Positions 58,545-64,000 of a stretch of 64,000 nt of DNA are shown in pieces. Position numbers and translations under genes: made by a program. Source of the DNA: Acidimicrobiales bacterium (GTDB taxonomy: Bacteria; Actinomycetota; Acidimicrobiia; Acidimicrobiales; SZUA-35). Within the stretch, counting starts at the first letter, position 1. Each line of letters starts with the position of its first letter. The stretch covers positions 186,001 through 250,000 of the forward strand of contig JANQPB010000015.1 in assembly GCA_028285495.1 (NCBI GenBank), read 5' to 3'. The notes beneath the pieces were generated by a model that saw only the letters and a program-made list of their open reading frames with translations, did no database searches and was not told where the DNA came from.

Positions 58545-59711
58545 GTGGGCGACCGCCAACTGGCCCTGGTCGGCGGACGGGTCCTGCGGCCCGACGCCGA
58601 CGAACCGACCGAGGCGACGGTCCTCATCGGCGATTCTCGGATCTCCGCAGTTCACGGTCTCGCCGACGGCGCGGTGGCGGACAGTGGCCCGGCTCTCGGC
58701 CATGGGGTCGAGGTAGTCGACGTTGCCGGCCGCCTGGTCCTGCCTGGCATCGTTGACCTGCACGGCGACGCCTTCGAGCGATGCCTGCTGCCCCGGCCCG
58801 GCGTGCCGGTCGATGTCGAGCTGGCGCTTGCCGACAACGACGCCCAGCTCCTCGCCGCCGGCATCACCACCGCTTACCTGTCGGCCACCGACAGCTGGGA
58901 GCCGGGGCTACGCAGCCGAGAGACTCTGCGCCGACTCGTGGACGGCCTCGATCGCCGCACGGGTGGACCGGACGTCCGACTACACGTTCGCCACGAACGC
59001 TGCAACGTCGACGACCACGACGAGCTGGTCCGCCTGCTCGAGGCCGGGCGGATCGCCATGCTCTCCTACAACGACCACACAAGGGACGGCGACAGCGGTC
59101 TCTCGATGACTCAGTTCCAGCGCACCGGTTTGTCGGCCAACGACCTCGGGCCGCTGCAGGCCGACCGGGCCCGCCAGCGGGACATCGGGGCCGACCAGGA
59201 GCGCGAGCTGGCTGACGTCGCCCGCCGGATCGGTTGCCCGACCGCCTCCCACGACCCCGATTGCGAGGAGCACCTGAGGCGCGATCTCGAGCTCGGCGTG
59301 GCCATCGCCGAGTTCCCGATGTCGATCGACCTCGCCGCCGCCTACCGCAAGAACGGCGTCGCCGTGCTCCTCGGCGCCCCCAACCTGGTTCGGGGTGGCT
59401 CACATCTCGGAAACCTCTCCGTTGCTGACGCCCTGGCCGCAGGGGCCGGCGACATCCTCTGCTCCGACTACCACTACCCGTCCCTGCTCCAGGCCCCCTT
59501 CGTCGCCACCACCGAGGGTGTGATGGCGTTCGGACCGGCCTGGCGCCAGGTGTCGGAGACACCGGCCCGGGTCGCCGGGCTCGACGATCGCGGCCGGATC
59601 GGCGCCGGCCAGCGAGCCGACCTGGTGGTCGTGGTCCCGCCGACCGATGGCCGGCCGGCGGCGGTCGAACACGTGCTGGTCGGCGGCCGCCGGTCCGACC
59701 TACGGCCGTGA
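58545..59711 (+). CDS. phnM: PhnM 2: second, diverged PhnM-type amidohydrolase
   Basis: 388 aa from a GTG at 58545 (GGAGGTG 6 nt upstream). Amidohydrolase motifs of the second PhnM branch: LVLPGIVDLHGDAFERCLLP, GITTAYLSATDSWEPGLRS, VRLHVRHERCN, AMLSYNDHTRDGDSGL, PTASHDPDCEEHLRRDLELG, IAEFPMSIDLAAAYRKNGV, GAPNLVRGGSHLGNLSVADAL and DILCSDYHYPSLLQAPF. The set of metal-binding His, Asp and Lys-region residues looks intact. It is divergent from the main operon and coupled by GTGA to the 2H phosphoesterase. It may hydrolyse the same triphosphate as PhnM 1 or a different phosphonate nucleotide; which one is open. Confidence 0.87.
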   Translation: MGDRQLALVGGRVLRPDADEPTEATVLIGDSRISAVHGLADGAVADSGPALGHGVEVVDVAGRLVLPGIVDLHGDAFERCLLPRPGVPVDVELALADNDAQLLAAGITTAYLSATDSWEPGLRSRETLRRLVDGLDRRTGGPDVRLHVRHERCNVDDHDELVRLLEAGRIAMLSYNDHTRDGDSGLSMTQFQRTGLSANDLGPLQADRARQRDIGADQERELADVARRIGCPTASHDPDCEEHLRRDLELGVAIAEFPMSIDLAAAYRKNGVAVLLGAPNLVRGGSHLGNLSVADALAAGAGDILCSDYHYPSLLQAPFVATTEGVMAFGPAWRQVSETPARVAGLDDRGRIGAGQRADLVVVVPPTDGRPAAVEHVLVGGRRSDLRP

Positions 59712-60301
59712 GCAACCAGCCCGACGAGGTCGGCACCCTCGGGGCTCGCCGGGAGCTGATCCTCTACGCCACCCCAACCGGTGAGCTGGCCGAGGCCATC
59801 GACCGCTACTTCGCCGAGGTCGACGCCTCGCTCGGGTCCACCACGGCCCAGGCCTACCCACCCCACTGCACGCTGACCGGCTTCTTCCGTCGGTCACACG
59901 CCGGCGCCGAGGCGGCGATCGCAGCGATGGGCCACCGACTCGACGCTGCCGGTCCACTACCGGACGACGCCGTCGAGGTGGTCGGCCTGACCGCCACCGC
60001 GCAGTGGGTCGGCCTCCAGCTGCGCTCACCGTGGCTCCTGTCGCTCACGGCCGACCTCGCGGCCGAAGACCGACCGGAACCCGGCGACGAGGCTCTCCGG
60101 CTCAAGGACTGGCTACACCTCAGCCTGGCCTACGGCGTCGACGACCTCGATGCCCACACCGCGTTGGCCAAGGAGCTCGTCGACCCGACGCGCCCCGTCG
60201 GGTGGGAGGTCGCCGTGTGGGAGCGCCAAGCCAACGGCAGCTGGATCCGCAACCCGCTGTCGGCTGCGGCCCGAACCACAGTCCGCCGTCCCCCCAGTTG
60301 A
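59708..60301 (+). CDS. 2H phosphoesterase-like protein of the phosphonate cluster
   Basis: 197 aa from a GTG at 59708 (GTGA overlap with phnM2). Two H-x-T/S motifs define the LigT-like 2H fold: HCTLTGFF (about residues 58-65) and LHLSLAYG (about 137-144), with RELILYATPTGELAEAIDRYF at the front. The family opens 2',3'- or 1,2-cyclic phosphates. The C-P lyase reaction yields 5-phosphoribosyl 1,2-cyclic phosphate, normally opened by PhnP, which is absent here. Translational coupling to PhnM 2 makes this protein the best candidate for that step. That assignment is inference from context. Confidence 0.82.
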   Translation: MSNQPDEVGTLGARRELILYATPTGELAEAIDRYFAEVDASLGSTTAQAYPPHCTLTGFFRRSHAGAEAAIAAMGHRLDAAGPLPDDAVEVVGLTATAQWVGLQLRSPWLLSLTADLAAEDRPEPGDEALRLKDWLHLSLAYGVDDLDAHTALAKELVDPTRPVGWEVAVWERQANGSWIRNPLSAAARTTVRRPPS

Positions 60302-60568
60302 TGCGAGCGAGCGGATCGCCTCGACCTGACGCTCCCGCCGGCTGCCCCGCTGAGCGGACAGCGCCTGCTGCGGGACGTCGGGCACGACGTGTCCGCACCC
60401 GTCACAGCCAGCGGCGGTTGTGTCTGGTAGCAGCGCCGCCTGCTGCTCGGCGTGCTCACGGTTGACGATCCGATCTCGCGCATCGAACCAACACGTGACG
60501 GTCGCCGTGATCTCGCTCGGGTCGAACCCCCAGACGTCGTCCTGCGAGTCGAGTAGCCGGTCGTCCAC
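60302..60568 (-). pseudogene. Alpha/beta-hydrolase fragment (decayed)
   Basis: The minus strand reads VWGFDPSEITATVTCWFDAR, DRIVNREHAEQQAALLP and, less clearly, GCDGCGHVVPDVPQQAL. This is the C-terminal third of an alpha/beta hydrolase: the strand with the catalytic Asp (WFDARD) and the helix before the His. No nucleophile region is found upstream, where another gene begins within 40 bp, and the frame continues without a natural end into the antisense of the 2H gene. A 3' relic is the best reading. Confidence 0.5.
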
Positions 60569-60605
60569 GTAGCCGTCGATGGAGACCGCCCCGCCAGCAC
60601 AACCT

Positions 60606-61157
60606 TCACGGCGTCTCGAGGCGTCCTGCCGCAGCGCTCGGTCGCTCTGTCGCCATGGCGGGCCCGTATCGATTCGACCCCGCCGTTCCGGGCCGAACCA
60701 GCAACACGATCAGGATGGTCAGCAACACGAAGTAGACCACGTTGCTGGCGAAGCTCAGGGCGAACACGACGAGCGACGGCTGGAGGCCTTCCTGGGTCGA
60801 ACCCATCAGGGTGAAGCCCAGGCCCAGCCCGACCAGCAGGCTGGGCACCGGCAACAGGCCCCACCGTCCCGACCGGCCGGTGTCATGGAGCCTCCGACAG
60901 ACCGCCGACGCGAGCACCACGACCATCGAGACCGATACGACCGTCACCCCCACCAGCGGAACCCGGAAGTCGGGTGCGCTTCCCCGGACAACGGAGAAGA
61001 ACATGGAGGGCGCGATCAACGCCGGCATCACCATCATGCTCACACCGACCAGAGCGAGGGTGAACGTCCAGAACTCCCTCCTGTCATCACGACCCGAGAA
61101 CACTGCGATCAGGCGGAACCCACGGCCAACCGATGCCCGTATCTGGGCCAGATCCAT
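60606..61157 (-). CDS. DUF805 family membrane protein
   Basis: 183 aa from the ATG at 61157; a GTG at 61175 is an alternative. Family hallmarks: FSGRDDRREFWTFTLALVGV near the N-terminus, CRRLHDTGRSGRWGLL in the middle and GTAGSNRYGP near the C-terminus, with four hydrophobic segments. DUF805 proteins are small inner-membrane proteins of unknown function. The gene stands alone; the neighbour downstream is the alpha/beta-hydrolase fragment. Confidence 0.88.
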   Translation of the reverse strand: MDLAQIRASVGRGFRLIAVFSGRDDRREFWTFTLALVGVSMMVMPALIAPSMFFSVVRGSAPDFRVPLVGVTVVSVSMVVVLASAVCRRLHDTGRSGRWGLLPVPSLLVGLGLGFTLMGSTQEGLQPSLVVFALSFASNVVYFVLLTILIVLLVRPGTAGSNRYGPAMATERPSAAAGRLETP

Positions 61158-61409
61158 CGACGGTGAACGACTCACCCAGCGAACTCTAGGACTCCAGTCC
61201 AGCCTGCGAACGCACGTCGGCGAGCGGGCCGGAACTCGGAGGCGTCGCACCCTCGCCCCGGGATCGATCCGCACGCTCGCCGCTGCCACCGGGGTTGTGC
61301 CAACGAAGCGGAGCGTCCAACCCGTCGGTGGCGCGGCGACAAACGGCGGTCGCGCCGGAGCGGCGTTCGCGCCGGGCCCGTGGCTACCGATCAGGACGTC
61401 GTCGCCGAA

Positions 61410-62186
61410 TCACGGCACGAGGTCCGTGCTGCCCCGCCGTTGCCACCACGGACCCAGGTAGTCGAGGAGATCCAGGTCGTGGTTGATGAGGCAGACGTGA
61501 CCGTAGCCCTCGAGGATCTCCAGCTCGGCGTTTGGCACCCGGTCGGCCATGTAGCGGGCCCACCGAACCGACGGCACGAGCCGGTCCTGGTCCGCGGCGA
61601 GAAACAGCGTCGGCGCCTCGATCGAGCCGAGCTCGGCCCGCACGTCGTAGTGCCGCAGCACCTCGAGCCGACGGATGTAGCCCCGGCGCCCGATGGAACG
61701 GGAACGCTCGTGGAACTCGGCGAGGTCGTCGTCCGAGGCGTGGGCCGAGTGGATCCGAGATTCGGTGAACCTGCGGACGAGGGGCATGGCGAACCAGGGG
61801 ATCATCCGCAGGGCCAACGGGGCAGCCCAGATCTGGAGCCGCTGGGCCAACCAGGGAAACGAGTTCAGGATCACGAGCCCCTCGACGTCGTCGGGATGGG
61901 CGAGCGCAGTGCTCATCGCCAGCGCTCCCCCGAACGACTCGCCGACCAGGATCGCCCCCTGGTCCGACACCTCGGTGATCAATCGATGGAGGTCGTCGAC
62001 GAGGTCGTCCATCGATGCGTCGGGATCGTCGGGAAGGGGGAATGCGACGACGTCGAACGCCCGGGCCAAGAGCGGGACCTGGCGGTAGAAGAGCAGCGCA
62101 GTCCCGTCGATGCCCGGTACGAGCACGATCGGTGGTGTCGAGCGATCGCTGTCGAGATCGGCGAGGCGTTCGGGCCCGTCGGACAT
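61410..62186 (-). CDS. Alpha/beta-hydrolase
   Basis: 258 aa from the ATG at 62186. Alpha/beta-hydrolase elements in order: IVLVPGIDGTALLFYRQVPL (oxyanion region), ILVGESFGGALAMSTAL (nucleophile Ser in GESFG, about residue 85), a cap from about 110 to 185, APTLFLAADQDRLVPSVRWA (catalytic Asp) and LEILEGYGHVCLINHDLDLL (catalytic His). Probably an esterase or thioesterase. It begins 2 bp after the stop of the hexapeptide-repeat acyltransferase-like gene, so the two are co-transcribed and may act on one acylated product. Confidence 0.88.
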   Translation of the reverse strand: MSDGPERLADLDSDRSTPPIVLVPGIDGTALLFYRQVPLLARAFDVVAFPLPDDPDASMDDLVDDLHRLITEVSDQGAILVGESFGGALAMSTALAHPDDVEGLVILNSFPWLAQRLQIWAAPLALRMIPWFAMPLVRRFTESRIHSAHASDDDLAEFHERSRSIGRRGYIRRLEVLRHYDVRAELGSIEAPTLFLAADQDRLVPSVRWARYMADRVPNAELEILEGYGHVCLINHDLDLLDYLGPWWQRRGSTDLVP

Positions 62187-62188
62187 GG

Positions 62189-62959
62189 CTACGGTGCCGC
62201 CGCCCGCAGCGGTTTGACCGGGACACCGGCGTAGACCGCACCACCGTCGAGTCGACTGTGCTTCGGCACGTACGAGAGCGCCCCGACCTGGCAGTTCGGT
62301 CCCGTGGTGACGCCGATTCCCACGATCGAGTTGAGCCCGATGGTGGTGCCGCGGCCGAGCTCGATCGCGGCCGTTCGGATCGCGCCCCGCTCGGCGGTGT
62401 GCCCGGACAGGTGAGCACCGGCGCCGACGACGACATCATCACCGAAGGTGAGAAGGCAGTGGTCGGTGACACCAAGGCTGTTGACCCACACGTTGCGGCC
62501 GATCCTGGCCCCGTCGAGACGGAGGTACCAGGTCCACAACGGTGTGCCTCGCAGCGCGTGGCCGGCGAGCAGTCGGACAACGTGGCTCACCGCCGAGTAC
62601 CTCGCCCAGTTCAAGAGGGGCCAGTCGAGGTCGGCGATCCGCATCGTCTGATCGGCCTCGGGTCGCCAACCGAGCAGCCGGCAGGCCAGGGCCGACAGCA
62701 TCATGAGCAAGCTGGCGAAGATGAGATAAGCCGGCACGGTCGCTGCGCTCAACAAGACGCCCCGCACCATCCACGGTGAGATGTCCCACCTCAGGTGCCA
62801 CTGGAAGAACACCGCCGCCGGCCAGATGGCCAGCGCGAGGATGAGGCTCTCGACCACGAAGAGCGTCGCAACCGTCCACGCGAAGCGGACCGGCGCAGCA
62901 CCGATCCGAGGCCCCGAAACCTGGCGCCTGAACGCGCCCATGGAGGTCGAACGGGTCAT
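62189..62959 (-). CDS. Membrane-anchored hexapeptide-repeat (left-handed beta-helix) protein
   Basis: 256 aa. Two hydrophobic segments lie in the first half (about 27-50 and 68-92: TLFVVESLILALAIWPAAVFF, LLSAATVPAYLIFASLLMML). The C-terminal half has imperfect hexapeptide repeats (ARIGRNVWVNSLGV, LLTFGDDVVVGAGAHLSGH, IELGRGTTIGLNSIVGIGV, NCQVGALSYVPKHS). This layout resembles the C-terminal acyltransferase-like domain of Pls/NRPS-linked membrane proteins; an acyl or acetyl transfer role is likely but the donor and acceptor are unknown. Coupled to the hydrolase gene downstream. Confidence 0.8.
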   Translation of the reverse strand: MTRSTSMGAFRRQVSGPRIGAAPVRFAWTVATLFVVESLILALAIWPAAVFFQWHLRWDISPWMVRGVLLSAATVPAYLIFASLLMMLSALACRLLGWRPEADQTMRIADLDWPLLNWARYSAVSHVVRLLAGHALRGTPLWTWYLRLDGARIGRNVWVNSLGVTDHCLLTFGDDVVVGAGAHLSGHTAERGAIRTAAIELGRGTTIGLNSIVGIGVTTGPNCQVGALSYVPKHSRLDGGAVYAGVPVKPLRAAAP

Positions 62960-63126
62960 GGAGACACCGTCGTCCCGTCACCGAGCCGTGTGGAGAGGAC
63001 AAGGTCCCGGATCGACCGCCTCCGAAGCGCTCAGGAGCGCGACGCCGATGGGCGGCCGGCCGAGCTCCGGATGGCGGTCAGAGCGGAGGCGGAGTTGGTC
63101 GACCAGTCGACCCGGTTCCCCGAGCA

Positions 63127-63250
63127 TCAGACGTCATCGGCCGGTGGCTCGGTCAGGTGGCGGATGATCTCGCCCCAGTACCGCAGGATGGGGACGTGGC
63201 CCTCGTCCGGGAGGACCGCCAGCGATGCGGGATGGATGGCGCGGCTCAGG
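63127..63250 (-). pseudogene. Alpha/beta-hydrolase C-terminal relic
   Basis: The minus strand reads TFLSRAIHPASLAVLPDEGH, VPILRYWGEIIRHLTEP and a stop near 63127. The LPDEGHVPILRYW text is the catalytic-His strand of an alpha/beta hydrolase. It abuts the stop of the GyrI-like gene at 63246, and the continuing open frame upstream is the antisense of that gene, so only the last 40 codons of the lost gene remain. Confidence 0.5.
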
Positions 63251-63881
63251 AAGGTGGCGGCGGTTGATGCGGTCCATGCCGGCACGGCTGGCGGATGATG
63301 GTCCGGAGCTTCGCCGCGTCGGCCCGGCGTGCATCGGAGAGGTAGATCTCGTGATGCTTGCCCGCCAGGGCGTAGCCACCGTCGACGATGAAGCGGTGCA
63401 GCTCGGCGATCGTCGGGCCCTCGTCGGCGTAGGGTCCGAGGTGGAGGATCTGGCCGGCGGTGCCCTCGGTGTAGTGCTCCATTCGGGCCTTCGGGCCGGC
63501 GGCGAGACCCTTGTCGGCGGTCACCGCTCCGATCGTCTCGGACGCCATCGTCTCGGTGACCGCGTCGGGGAGACAGATCATGGCCGTCCAGGACCAGTTC
63601 GACTTGTCGCTCGGATCGAAGTCGGCCTGGTCGTGGACCCACCACAGTCCCTCGAGGGGCATGACGGTGTAGGCGTCGCCGGTTGCGGCCTTCACGGCGG
63701 CCCGAAGGCCGTAGGCGATCGGGTACAGCGCTTCGATCGCCTCCCGATACTCGGGTGAGGTGTTGGGATCGCCGGAGCCGTCGATCATCAGGAAGGGTCG
63801 ACGGGGGACCTCGACGATGGTTGGCGTTCGCTTGGCGGTGTAGTGGTTGCGGTAGGTTCGCTTGAGGTCGATCGTGGCCAT
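63246..63881 (-). CDS. GyrI-like small-molecule-binding domain protein
   Basis: 211 aa from the ATG at 63881 (GGAAGGA upstream). It matches the stand-alone GyrI/AraC-effector-binding domain proteins: RRPFLMIDGSGDPNTSPEYREA, LYPIAYGLRAAVKAATGDAY, MPLEGLWWVHDQ, WSWTAMICLPD, HYTEGTAGQILHLGPYADEG, IAELHRFIVDGGYALAGKHH, EIYLSDARRADAAKLRTIIRQP. These bind small molecules or drugs, and some hydrolyse cyclopropanoid toxins; no DNA-binding domain is present. The C-terminal HGPHQPPPPS beyond the usual ...IIRQP end may come from read-through into the relic downstream. Confidence 0.87.
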   Translation of the reverse strand: MATIDLKRTYRNHYTAKRTPTIVEVPRRPFLMIDGSGDPNTSPEYREAIEALYPIAYGLRAAVKAATGDAYTVMPLEGLWWVHDQADFDPSDKSNWSWTAMICLPDAVTETMASETIGAVTADKGLAAGPKARMEHYTEGTAGQILHLGPYADEGPTIAELHRFIVDGGYALAGKHHEIYLSDARRADAAKLRTIIRQPCRHGPHQPPPPS

Positions 63882-64000
63882 CACGTGCTTCCTTCCGGTC
63901 GTCGTGTCGCCGAGTCCGGGCACCGGTTCGAAGCGCCGGCTCGATGTGGCATGGCCTCACCGTCCGCCGACTCCGGTGTCAACGGCAGTGCCGAAGGTCC
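63882..64000. other. Window end, nothing recognised
   Basis: This stretch should carry the promoter of the GyrI-like gene. No motif or gene start is visible before the edge. Confidence 0.3.

Overview
High-GC (roughly two-thirds G+C) chromosomal DNA from a bacterium that looks like an actinobacterium, most plausibly of the Acidimicrobiia/Ilumatobacter type. The reasons are many GTG starts, several LLM-type enzymes of the kind that use F420, lipobox lipoproteins with very acidic linkers, a class F-like sortase, and a flagellin. The taxonomic placement is inference. I saw no rRNA, tRNA, CRISPR array or intact insertion sequence. Coordinates and translations were read by eye, and starts were chosen from ribosome binding sites and the very common 4-nt NTGA overlaps.

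Layout. 0-2.3 kb: the 5' part of a flagellin gene, a broken cell-surface domain gene and a REC-HDOD regulator. 2.5-5.4 kb: a Rieske oxygenase/SDR operon divergent from a TetR gene, with two matching operator-like sites between them. 5.8-12.3 kb: a tripartite tricarboxylate transporter (tctCBA), a Ca2+/cation antiporter and a CitA/CitB-like two-component system. 12.4-18.6 kb: a tightly coupled minus-strand catabolic operon (TauD dioxygenase, hydratase/FAH-like enzyme, TetR, membrane desaturase, molybdopterin oxidoreductase 1, tautomerase, and a decayed P450 at its end). 19-26.6 kb: a second module with LLM oxidoreductase, paralogous molybdopterin oxidoreductase 2, DJ-1/PfpI protein and DUF2855 protein, divergent from HxlR, a second LLM enzyme and an enoyl-CoA hydratase. 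26.6-36.1 kb: a frameshifted URO-D family gene, a CaiB-type CoA transferase coupled to a five-gene Opp/Dpp peptide-type ABC importer, and a TetR regulator. 36.1-45.6 kb: decayed remnants, a poly-aspartate exported protein beside a sortase, two tandem-domain universal stress proteins, a gene-poor stretch, two glycosyltransferases and a VPS62-like membrane protein.

45.7-60.3 kb is the most coherent system: a C-P lyase phosphonate cluster. The minus strand carries phnF-G-H-I-J-K-L-M, an inositol-monophosphatase-like gene, phnD-C-E1E2 (fused permease) and an HD-domain protein. The divergent plus strand carries a second phnM and a 2H phosphoesterase. A perfect 24-bp palindrome covers the phnF start. 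Recognisable PhnN and PhnP are absent; the 2H and IMPase-like enzymes are the natural candidates to process the cyclic ribose phosphate end product. PhnJ has an unusual cysteine spacing (CRC instead of CxxC).

60.3-64 kb: a DUF805 membrane protein, an acyltransferase-like/hydrolase pair, a GyrI-like protein, and more alpha/beta-hydrolase debris. Gene relics are scattered over the whole window (at least eight), mostly short pieces of the same catabolic enzyme families that are intact elsewhere in it.
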